The notes beneath the pieces are model-generated. The model saw only the letters and a list, made by a program, of their open reading frames with translations, ran no database searches and was not told the origin of the DNA. Of a stretch of DNA of 64,000 bases, positions 39,074 through 46,445 are shown in pieces (the stretch's first letter is position 1; every line of letters begins with the position of its first letter). A program made the position numbers and the translations under genes. Source of the DNA: DAOPZC01 sp035353175 (GTDB lineage: Bacteria > Verrucomicrobiota > Kiritimatiellia > RFP12 > UBA1067); contig DAOPZC010000004.1 in assembly GCA_035353175.1 (NCBI GenBank), forward strand, positions 1 through 64,000, read 5' to 3'.

Positions 39074-40291
39074 TCAAACGGCAGTCTTTGCGCCTGTATC
39101 GGGGTTGCGTTCACGCATACGGTAGGCGGTCGGCGTGCAATGCTCTGACCGCCTGAACACGTTGTTCAGATGCTGGGCATGACAGAAACCGGATCTGCAC
39201 GCGATCTCTTTGACGGAGAGTTCTGACTGTTTGAGCAACCGTTTGGCCTCGAAGAGGCGCAGACGGGTCAGGGTCGCGTAAACCGCTTCTCCGAGCACGT
39301 CTTTGAAGTGGCGCTTCAATTTGTGGCTGGGCATGTCGGCTGCCTCGGCCGCATCGCTTACGCCGATGTCGCTGCCCAGATTCTCCCGGTAAAACTTGAT
39401 GACCGAACGGATGATTGGATCGGCGGTCACGAAACCGTCTGTGCTGGCGCGAGTTTCGACTCCGCGAGGTGGAATCAGGATCGGGGTGGCCGATGCATGC
39501 GCGCCATGCATCAATGAGTCCAGCAGCGCGGCCCCATCGTATCCGACTCTGAACAAGTCGTGGCGTACGCTGGAAAGCGGCACGGGGGTGTTCTCGCAGA
39601 CGAGCGGATCGTTGTCCACACCCAGAATGGCGACGTCGTCCGGGATGGCGTAGCCGGCTTCCAGGCAGATCGTCTCGATCTTCGCGGCGTCGTAATCGCT
39701 GTAACAGAAGACGCCCAGCGGTTTGGGCAAGGCCTGCAGCGAACGCTTGAGCCAGGCGCGCTGAGCGCGCCAGTTGTCGTTCCCGCTGTCCGAGTGCAAT
39801 GCCCAGGCCAGGTTCTTCGGTCGGTTGCCGCTTTTTCCGGTGAACCGGTCGGAAAAACCTTTGAAGCGGAGTTTATGCAGGTGCTCAAACTCGGTCGAGA
39901 AATAGGTGGCGTGGCGAAAACCACGTTCCAGCAGATGGTCCGCTGCGGTCTGGCCGATGAGACGCTGGTCGCCGGAGATCCGCGGCAGGGGAATATCGGG
40001 CCTGAAGATCCACATGTCTACGCAGGGTACTTTCTGGCGCCGGACGTAGCGGATGAAGTCCGTACGTTTGTTGATCTGCACCAGCAGGCCGTCTCCCGCC
40101 CACCCTTGGGGCAGCGTGCAACCGTCGCTGACGGTCAAGTGCCAGCGGTGTTCGGCGGCGAACTTTCCGATACCTTGACGGATACGGTGGTCGTAGAGTT
40201 CCATCAGAACGAGTACTGATTCGCTTCCCATGATCAAAGTGTAATATCTTGGGCTTTTTCGTGCAATGCCAACCGTTTTCTGTTTTTGCAT
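39074..40291 (-). CDS. XylR-like AraC-family transcriptional regulator
   Basis: 405 residues from the Met at 40291; a Met at 40231 is an equally possible start and the open frame runs to 40459. The N-terminal two thirds is a LacI/periplasmic-binding-like sensor: GIGKFAAEHRWHLTVS, ISGDQRLIGQTAADHLLERGFR, LGVFCYSDYDAAKIETICLEAGYAIPDD and AILGVDNDPLVCE (text broken here for length). The C-terminus is an AraC HTH with DIGVSDAAEAADMPSHKLKRHF and LSVKEIACRSGFCHAQHLNNVF. XylR-type proteins bind a sugar and activate its utilisation genes. It is divergent from the exported propeller gene at 40416 and likely controls that run. Confidence 0.93.
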   Translation of the reverse strand: MQKQKTVGIARKSPRYYTLIMGSESVLVLMELYDHRIRQGIGKFAAEHRWHLTVSDGCTLPQGWAGDGLLVQINKRTDFIRYVRRQKVPCVDMWIFRPDIPLPRISGDQRLIGQTAADHLLERGFRHATYFSTEFEHLHKLRFKGFSDRFTGKSGNRPKNLAWALHSDSGNDNWRAQRAWLKRSLQALPKPLGVFCYSDYDAAKIETICLEAGYAIPDDVAILGVDNDPLVCENTPVPLSSVRHDLFRVGYDGAALLDSLMHGAHASATPILIPPRGVETRASTDGFVTADPIIRSVIKFYRENLGSDIGVSDAAEAADMPSHKLKRHFKDVLGEAVYATLTRLRLFEAKRLLKQSELSVKEIACRSGFCHAQHLNNVFRRSEHCTPTAYRMRERNPDTGAKTAV

Positions 40292-40306
40292 GAAATTTAC
40301 CGATGA

Positions 40307-40316
40307 TGCAATTGCA
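40307..40316. promoter_or_regulatory. TGCAATTGCA palindrome between regulator and target gene
   Basis: Perfect 10-bp palindrome in the 124-base divergent region, with further TGCA half-sites at 40262-40265 and 40287-40290. It could be an operator of the XylR-like regulator. No direct support beyond symmetry and place. Confidence 0.3.
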
Positions 40317-40415
40317 GGCCAAAGTCCGTGGCCGCATAATCGCCCTGTCTTTAAGGTCTGTCCTGTTTCGAGGCTGGGGCGTCTGGACTGGTTTCGGATG
40401 CAACAAGGGGGGGAT

Positions 40416-41747
40416 ATGAAAATAGCGATCCTCATTTTCGCGCCGCTTGCCGCGTTCACGCTATTCGGTCAGGGGGTGACCGCGCGCGTCTACAACTCGG
40501 GATTCCGCGAGGCGCATGACACCTATAACGGTATTTCGGTGGCAGGCGACGGTAACGTCTACTACGTGCTGTGTTCCACCTCCATCGATTTCGGCGGGAA
40601 GGCCTACCGGTATGACCCACACAAGGACGAGATCAGATATTTGGGCGACCTGACCGAGATCTGCGGCGAGAAGGGGCTCAACACCGTGCCGCAGGGGAAG
40701 AGCCACGTGCTGTTCCACGAGTACAAGGGCAAGCTCTACTTCTCGACCCACGCGGGGTACTATAACGTTGTGGACGGCATGGAACGCTTGGCGACCGTCG
40801 TGCCGCCCGGGTACAAGCCCTACCCCGGAGGCCACCTGCTGACCTATGACCTGACGTCCGGCACCTTCGAGGATTTGGGACTCGCGCCGGAGCGCGAGGC
40901 GGTGCTTTCGCTGAGCATGGACCGGCGGCGCGGCCTGCTGTACGGCATCACCTGGCCGGTCGGCTACTTCTTCAGCTTTGACGTCGAAAAGAAGGCGCTG
41001 CGGAACTTCGGGCCTTCCGCGGCCCGGGGCGAAAGCGGCCACGGGCCGGCCTACCGCGTGCTGTGCCGATCCATCGCAGTTGACCAGGAGACCGGCTGTG
41101 CCTACTACACGAACCCCGAGGGAGACCTCTTCCGCTACCGTCCCGGCGCGGACCGCGTCGAGAAGATCGAGGGCGAGGACATGCGCAAGGATTACTTCGG
41201 GAAGTACGACCCGGCGGATTCCGGCAGCATGGGTTACAACTGGCGGCAGACGGTCTGGCATCCCGGCGAGAAGGTGTTTTACGGCGTGCACGGCAACTCG
41301 GGCTACCTGTTTCGGTTCGCCCCCGCGGCGACGCGCATCGACGTGCTTGACCGCATCACCTCGGAGCCCTCGCAGCGCGCGGGCATGGGCGATCTGTTCA
41401 GCTACGGGTATCTCGGCTTCACGCTGGGGCCGGACGGCCGCACGCTCTATTATCTCACGGGCGGCCCGGTTTATGAGAACGGCAAGCGCGTCAAAGGTCA
41501 GGACAAGGTTGCGATGGGCATGGCCAAAGGCCTTGAGAACCTGCATCTGATCACATATGATATCCCCACGCGGGGCTATAAAGACCACGGGCCGGTCTTT
41601 TATCCCGACGGCCAGCGCCCGACGTACGTCAATTCCATCGCGGTCGGGCAGGATGGCTCGGTCTATCTGCTGGCCCGCATCACCGAAAATGGCCATACGC
41701 GCACGGATCTGGTCCAAATCAAACTCGGAAAGAAGGGAAACGGATAA
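40416..41747 (+). CDS. Exported beta-propeller-like protein of unknown function
   Basis: 443 residues; ATG 40416 after AAGGGGGGG, with a short signal peptide (MKIAILIFAPLAAFTLFGQG). Repeated blade-like units are seen: GISVAGDGNVYYVLCS, GKLYFSTHAGYYN, RRGLLYGITWPVGYFFSFD, TGCAYYTNPEGDLFRY, GEKVFYGVHGNSGYLFRF, GRTLYYLTGG and SIAVGQDGSVYLLAR, about six or seven blades. No enzyme family is assigned; it could bind or cleave a glycan or polyol. It begins the run controlled from the divergent AraC-type gene, and its stop is directly followed by the next gene. Confidence 0.72.
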   Translation: MKIAILIFAPLAAFTLFGQGVTARVYNSGFREAHDTYNGISVAGDGNVYYVLCSTSIDFGGKAYRYDPHKDEIRYLGDLTEICGEKGLNTVPQGKSHVLFHEYKGKLYFSTHAGYYNVVDGMERLATVVPPGYKPYPGGHLLTYDLTSGTFEDLGLAPEREAVLSLSMDRRRGLLYGITWPVGYFFSFDVEKKALRNFGPSAARGESGHGPAYRVLCRSIAVDQETGCAYYTNPEGDLFRYRPGADRVEKIEGEDMRKDYFGKYDPADSGSMGYNWRQTVWHPGEKVFYGVHGNSGYLFRFAPAATRIDVLDRITSEPSQRAGMGDLFSYGYLGFTLGPDGRTLYYLTGGPVYENGKRVKGQDKVAMGMAKGLENLHLITYDIPTRGYKDHGPVFYPDGQRPTYVNSIAVGQDGSVYLLARITENGHTRTDLVQIKLGKKGNG

Positions 41748-41765
41748 ATGACCGGGGATCTTCTT

Positions 41766-43151
41766 ATGAATAAAACGCTGCTTTGCCTGGTTGCTGCGGC
41801 TCCGCTGATCCTTTCTCCGCCGGTCGCGCGCGGTTCAGCCGACGTGCCGCTGCGCGTGGCCTGCTTTCAGGCCGACATCACCCCGCCGCTCGGATCGCCG
41901 CTCTGCAACGGATTGGTGATGCCCGCCAAGGAGATTGTCACGCCGCTGACCGCGCGCGGGGTCATCCTGCTGGGCGCCGGCCAGCCGATCGTGCTGTGCG
42001 CGCTGGATTGGGTCGGTGTCGGGAACGAGAGTTACGACGCGTTCCGCGAAGCGATCGCCCGGGCGACGGGTACGGTCCGCGATCGGGTGGCGCTGCACGC
42101 GCTCCATCCGCACGATGCGCCCGGGAGCGACTTCGCCACCGAGCGTTTATTGACGGAATACGGGCTCGCCGGGCGCATGTCGAATGCCGAGGCAGACCGT
42201 CGGGCCATGTTCCGCATCGCCGATGCGGCCAAGGCGGCGCTCGCCGCGGCGCAACCCGTTACGCAGGTCGGTCTCGGCGCGGGTATCGTAGCGCGCGTGG
42301 CCTCGAACCGCCGCATCCTCGGTACCGACGACAACGTCGTTGCCATGCGGTATGGTGCCTGCCGCGATCCCAAGGTCGTCGCCGCACCCGAAGGGGTGAT
42401 CGATCCACGGGTGCGTCTTGTCGCGTTCTGGAACGGCACGTTTCCCGTCGCCGTGTTGACCTATTACGCCTCCCATCCGCACAGCTATTATGGCCAAGGC
42501 GGCGTCAACTGGGAGTTTGTGGGCGCGGCGCGCGAACTGCGTGCGCAGGCGTTGCCGGGCGTGCCGCATATCCACTTCTGCGGCGCGGGCGGCAATGTCG
42601 CAGCCGGCAAGTACAACGACGGCTCCGAAGAAAACCGCCCCGTGCTGGCTCAAAGGCTGGCGGAAGGGATGAGGCTCGCGTGGGAAACGCAAAAAAAAAT
42701 GCCGTTGCGGGCCGGGGATGTCGCGTGGAAGGTCGCGCCCGTCACCCTGCCGGTACGCGACCCGACGGGTGAGCCTGAACTGCTTGCGGCACTCGCCGAC
42801 GCCGCGACGCCGGAGCGCGCGAGGATCGCTGCCGCGCGGGAAACGGTATTCCTGCGGCGTATGGCGGACGGAAACAAAATTCCGGTCAGTTGCTTGTGGC
42901 TCGGCAATGCCCGCGTGGTTCATATGCCGGGCGAGCTGTTTGTGGAATACCAGCTCGCGGCGCAGGCGATGCGGCCCGACGGCTTTGTGGCGATGGCCGC
43001 TTACGGCGATTACGGCCCCGGGTATATCGGCGTCGAGGCGGCGTACAGGCAAGGCGGATATGAGACGGGCCCAGCATCGCGCACCGCGCCGCAGGTGGAA
43101 AAGGTTTTGACGGAAGCGGTCCGCCGGGTGATGGACGGTACTGCTGAATAG
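41766..43151 (+). CDS. Exported protein related to neutral ceramidase N-terminal domain
   Basis: 461 residues from the ATG at 41766 (an ATG at 41748 immediately after the upstream stop is possible). Signal peptide MNKTLLCLVAAAPLILSPPVARGS. The start of the mature protein, LRVACFQADITPPLGSPL, and the later ALHPHDAPG, TYYASHPHSYYG, IHFCGAGGNVAAGKY and MPGELFVEYQLAAQ recall the neutral/alkaline non-lysosomal ceramidase domain, an amide hydrolase with a zinc site whose His residues these motifs could supply. It lacks the ceramidase C-terminal domain. Many environmental bacteria carry such proteins without known substrate, so amide or ester hydrolysis of some N-acyl compound is a guess. Confidence 0.8.
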   Translation: MNKTLLCLVAAAPLILSPPVARGSADVPLRVACFQADITPPLGSPLCNGLVMPAKEIVTPLTARGVILLGAGQPIVLCALDWVGVGNESYDAFREAIARATGTVRDRVALHALHPHDAPGSDFATERLLTEYGLAGRMSNAEADRRAMFRIADAAKAALAAAQPVTQVGLGAGIVARVASNRRILGTDDNVVAMRYGACRDPKVVAAPEGVIDPRVRLVAFWNGTFPVAVLTYYASHPHSYYGQGGVNWEFVGAARELRAQALPGVPHIHFCGAGGNVAAGKYNDGSEENRPVLAQRLAEGMRLAWETQKKMPLRAGDVAWKVAPVTLPVRDPTGEPELLAALADAATPERARIAAARETVFLRRMADGNKIPVSCLWLGNARVVHMPGELFVEYQLAAQAMRPDGFVAMAAYGDYGPGYIGVEAAYRQGGYETGPASRTAPQVEKVLTEAVRRVMDGTAE

Positions 43152-43185
43152 AAAGATTGAACGGTTCTAAGCAAAGGGGAAAACG

Positions 43186-44535
43186 ATGAATACGGTCAAG
43201 AAATCGAGTCAGCAAGGGCAGGCGTCTCACGGGCTGGGGCGCCGTGATTTCATCAAGGCCGCCGGCGTAACGGCGGTTGGCGCGGGGTTGGCGCAGACGC
43301 CACTCAGCGGGCTGGCGAGTGAAGGCGGCGAAAAATGCGTGACCGTCCCGAAAGAACGCATCTCCGCACTCAAGCGCTGGCCCCGGTACGGGGCGGCGGA
43401 GAAAAAACGGCTGCACGAGATGATTGACCAAGGCGTTACGTATGCGGAAAACAAGCAGTTGGAAAAGGAGTGGGCGGCTTATACCGGCACGCCGTTCGCC
43501 AAAGCCCACATGAACGGGTCAAGCGCGCTGACGAGCATGTATTTCGCGCTGTCCCTCGATGTGCCCCCGGGCAGCGAGGTGATGGTGCCGAGCTACACCT
43601 TTTTCTCGGCGTGCCTCGCGCTGCGGTTTTCGAATCTGGTGCCGGTCTTCATCGACATCGACCCGAAGACCGCCTGCTTCGACCTGGAGGACGCGAAGCG
43701 GAAGCTGACGCCGCGGACGGTGGCGGTGGAAGTCATGCATTCGTGGGGCCTGCCGTGCGAGATGGATGCGATTTTCGGGTGGGCCAAGGCGAAGGGCCTC
43801 GTTACGCTCGAGGACGCTTCGCACGCGCACGGGGCGTCGATGCAGGGCAAGAAGATCGGCACCTGGGGGGATATGGCCGCACTCAGCTATCAGGCGAGCA
43901 AACCGCTGCCGGCGATCGAGGGCGGCATGGGCATGTACAAGACGCGCGAATACTTCGAGCGCGCGGCGGCTTTCGGCCACTATGAGGATCCGGGGACGTT
44001 CCCCAAAGAGAGTCCCGTGTATGCCTATGCGGGTACGGGCTACGGACAGAAATACAGGATGCACCCGTATGCGGCAGCACTGGCCCGCATGCAGCTGAAA
44101 GGGCTCGACGAGGTCAACGCGACCGTCATGAAAAACGTCCGCGCCGTGAACGACCGCCTGATTCAGCTGCCGGGGATCACCGAGCCGCACTGCCGCGCCG
44201 ACCAGCAGCGCGTTTACTACAGCAGCAACATGGTGCTCGTGGATTTTAAGGCGCTCGGGGTTTCGCGCGACGCGGTGGTCAAGGCTCTGAAGGCCGAGGG
44301 CGTTGACGTGGGCTTCTGGGATTATCCGCTGCAACACAAGATGAAGATCTACGCCGAAGCCAAGTGGTGGCATCATCCGCCCGTGTTGCCGGAGAAGATG
44401 CCCGGAGGTGACCATGTCAATGCCAACCACCTCATGCTTCCGCTCTTCTACGGCGACGCGTCAGAGGTGAACGGGCAATACGTCAAGGCGTTCGAAAAGG
44501 TCTGGGCCCACCGCTCGGAACTGACGGCAGGATGA
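43186..44535 (+). CDS. Tat-exported DegT/DnrJ/EryC1-type aminotransferase
   Basis: 449 residues. A twin-arginine signal GRRDFIKAAG (Arg 19-20) with a hydrophobic stretch precedes the enzyme, so it should cross the inner membrane folded. The body is a sugar aminotransferase of the DegT family: NGSSALTSMYFAL, VMVPSYTFFSACLA, PVFIDIDPKTACFD, LEDASHAHGAS with the conserved Asp and His, and the PLP lysine about residue 239 in LSYQASKPLPAIEGG. Usual members transaminate keto-sugar nucleotides in the cytoplasm; export is not typical. It lies between the ceramidase-like gene and an exported Gfo/Idh oxidoreductase, which could provide a keto-sugar. Confidence 0.9.
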   Translation: MNTVKKSSQQGQASHGLGRRDFIKAAGVTAVGAGLAQTPLSGLASEGGEKCVTVPKERISALKRWPRYGAAEKKRLHEMIDQGVTYAENKQLEKEWAAYTGTPFAKAHMNGSSALTSMYFALSLDVPPGSEVMVPSYTFFSACLALRFSNLVPVFIDIDPKTACFDLEDAKRKLTPRTVAVEVMHSWGLPCEMDAIFGWAKAKGLVTLEDASHAHGASMQGKKIGTWGDMAALSYQASKPLPAIEGGMGMYKTREYFERAAAFGHYEDPGTFPKESPVYAYAGTGYGQKYRMHPYAAALARMQLKGLDEVNATVMKNVRAVNDRLIQLPGITEPHCRADQQRVYYSSNMVLVDFKALGVSRDAVVKALKAEGVDVGFWDYPLQHKMKIYAEAKWWHHPPVLPEKMPGGDHVNANHLMLPLFYGDASEVNGQYVKAFEKVWAHRSELTAG

Positions 44536-44652
44536 GGGAAGGCGAAATGAGTTGTACGGAGGGTGGGCGCGCGCTCTTCTTCCCTGGCGCCCAAGTCCGT
44601 TTTCATCGCGGTCGAGCTCGCATTGCGGTTGAAGCTATCCCCGTTGCTGTGC

Positions 44653-44672
44653 TAACCTTTGGCTAAAGGTTA
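44653..44672 (+). promoter_or_regulatory. Hairpin covering the ribosome-binding site of the oxidoreductase gene
   Basis: Perfect 8-bp stem (44653-44660 TAACCTTT with 44665-44672 AAAGGTTA) and GGCT loop. The right arm contains AAAGG, the only good Shine-Dalgarno sequence, nine bases before the ATG at 44679. Folding would hide it, so translation could be switched. Confidence 0.45.
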
Positions 44673-44678
44673 TCTGCT

Positions 44679-45854
44679 ATGAAAACGACCCGCAGAGATT
44701 TTCTGAAGCTGATCGGCACCGCGTCCGGCGGTGCGGCTTTCAACATCGTGCCGTCCCACGTGTTGGGGCGGAATGCCCCGGGCGGCAAGGTCGCCCTGGG
44801 GATGATTGGCGTCGGCGGTATGGGGACGGTCAACTTGGAAGCCTTCCTCGGACTGGATGACGTGGTGGTGCGCGCCGTGTGCGACGTGAATCGCGACAAG
44901 ATGGCGGAGACCCGTGCCCGCGTGGACCGGCATTACGGGAACCGCGGTTGCGAGGCCGTGAAAGATTACCGTGAGTTGTGTGCGCGGCCCGATATCGATG
45001 CGGTGATGATCGCCACCCCGGATCATATGCATGCGGCGGTCGGCATTGCGGCGGCATCGGCCGGAAAAGACATCTACGGCGAGACGCCATTCACGCATGC
45101 ACGGGAGGAGGGCGAATCGCTGCTGGACGCCGTAGGGCGGAACCGGTGCGTTTGGCAGACCGGAAGCTGGCAGCGGTCGCAAGCCCCGTTCCGGAGGGCT
45201 GTGGCGGCGGTACGCGCCGGACGGATCGGGCGGATCGCGCGCGTAGAGGTCGGATTACCCGGTGGCGGCCGGGGCCCTGCGGCGCGCGGGGCATCCGCCA
45301 GACCGCCGGCGGCACTCGACTGGAAGGCTTGGCAAGGAGATGTGCCGCATCGCGCATATCCAGGCGTGTGCGATTTCCACTGGCGTTGGGTGAGCGCGTG
45401 GGGCGGCGGCATTCTGGCGGACTGGATAGGGCATCACGGCGATATCGCGCTGTGGGGAGCCGGAAAAGAGATGGAAGATCCCGTCTCGGTTGAGGGATGC
45501 GGCACGTATCCTCGCGACGGTGTCTATGACACGGCCACGGCCTTCCGCTTCAGGTGTTCGTATCGCGACGGGCTGGAACTGTCGGTGGCGGACGGCGGAC
45601 AGCTTGGGAAAGGTGTTGGCGTGCGTTGGATCGGCCGCGACGGCGCGTGGGTGTGGGTGACGCGCGGCGCGTTGGAGGCATCGGACCCGGCGGTCCTCGC
45701 GGACGTCGATGACCGCGCGCTGGGCCGTTGCGTCGAGCTTCACCGCGATTTCATCGATTGTGTCAGAACGCGGCGGCCCGCGCTCGCGCCGGCCGCCCCC
45801 GCTCATCACGCGGCGTGTCTCGGGCATTTCGGCGAGGACGCGATGCGGGGGTAG
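44679..45854 (+). CDS. Tat-exported Gfo/Idh/MocA oxidoreductase with altered EKP motif
   Basis: 391 residues with twin-arginine signal TTRRDFLKLIG. The Rossmann part is typical: GMIGVGGMGTVNLEAF, VRAVCDVNRDK, DIDAVMIATPDHMHA. The conserved EKP, whose Lys is part of the usual catalytic triad, reads ETP here (DIYGETPFTHA, codon ACG). Later family text is present: ALDWKAWQGDVPH, FHWRWVSAWGGGILADWIGHHGDIA. The protein ends at HFGEDAMRG, without the usual tail seen in the relative at 52956 (LKRKLTWDPVKERF), so it is about 25-35 residues short. It may be inactive, sugar-binding only, or a divergent enzyme. It follows the aminotransferase after 143 bases that hold no gene. Confidence 0.88.
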   Translation: MKTTRRDFLKLIGTASGGAAFNIVPSHVLGRNAPGGKVALGMIGVGGMGTVNLEAFLGLDDVVVRAVCDVNRDKMAETRARVDRHYGNRGCEAVKDYRELCARPDIDAVMIATPDHMHAAVGIAAASAGKDIYGETPFTHAREEGESLLDAVGRNRCVWQTGSWQRSQAPFRRAVAAVRAGRIGRIARVEVGLPGGGRGPAARGASARPPAALDWKAWQGDVPHRAYPGVCDFHWRWVSAWGGGILADWIGHHGDIALWGAGKEMEDPVSVEGCGTYPRDGVYDTATAFRFRCSYRDGLELSVADGGQLGKGVGVRWIGRDGAWVWVTRGALEASDPAVLADVDDRALGRCVELHRDFIDCVRTRRPALAPAAPAHHAACLGHFGEDAMRG

Positions 45855-45898
45855 TAGGCCCATGGGCGCGTCCGCAGGATACGGAAAAGGGTGTTGCG

Positions 45899-46195
45899 AT
45901 GAAAATGGTCATGGCGGTTTACAACATCGGCGTTGACGAGGAAATCATGGCGGCGATGGACGAGATGGGGGTGACCTGCTTCACAAAAATGCCGCGCGTG
46001 GTGGGGAGGGGGAAGACCACGGGGCCGCGTCTTGATGACGCGGTGTGGCCCGGCGCGAACACCATGGCGCTTTTCGTGCTGCCGGACGAGCGCGCGCAGG
46101 CGGTGATGTCGGCGTTTGAGCATTTGCGCGCGACCGTCGGCAAGAAAGCGGGCGTCAAAGCGTTTCTGCTGAATGTCGAGCGGCAGACGCCTTAA
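45899..46195 (+). CDS. Small P-II-like (PG0541-type) protein
   Basis: 98 residues; ATG 45899 with AAAAGGG upstream. A ferredoxin-like P-II-type fold is suggested by MKMVMAVYNIGVDEEIMAAMDEMGV, TKMPRVVGRGKTTGPRLDDAVWPGAN and the closing KAFLLNVE. Relatives are often encoded with transporters and thought to be regulatory; here the RND genes end 7 kb away and no transporter is adjacent. The gene follows the exported oxidoreductase by 44 bases. It could sense a small ligand; function is unknown. Confidence 0.72.
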   Translation: MKMVMAVYNIGVDEEIMAAMDEMGVTCFTKMPRVVGRGKTTGPRLDDAVWPGANTMALFVLPDERAQAVMSAFEHLRATVGKKAGVKAFLLNVERQTP

Positions 46196-46312
46196 ATTTT
46201 CACGCGGAAGGAACAGCGCCGCCCGGGTAAAGAACTCCGGGCGCGCGAGCGTGAAAAAGGAAGGGAAATGGCCGCGAGACGGTTTTTTGACGCTCTCAGC
46301 GCGCATTTTCTT

Positions 46313-46346
46313 GCGTGCAAAGCTGTTTTTCATCGACTTTGCATGC
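46313..46346. repeat. Inverted repeat in the argJ upstream region
   Basis: Ten-base arms GCGTGCAAAG (46313-46322) and CTTTGCATGC (46337-46346) with one G-T pair and a 14-base loop, 100 bases upstream of argJ. No T tract follows. The rest of the 250-base intergenic region shows no gene. Could be an operator for arginine control, but no link is proven. Confidence 0.3.
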
Positions 46347-46445
46347 CGTTTCCTCAATAATGAATAACTCAAAACAAGGGCTGTACCTGTCGTGAGGAAG
46401 GTTGCGTGACTCAGGTGTTTCTTTACTCCCTTGTGATGGATTGAA

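Noticed and set aside
46220..46243. GC-rich 7-bp hairpin after the P-II-like gene
   Set aside because: No T tract and short stem; not called as a terminator.
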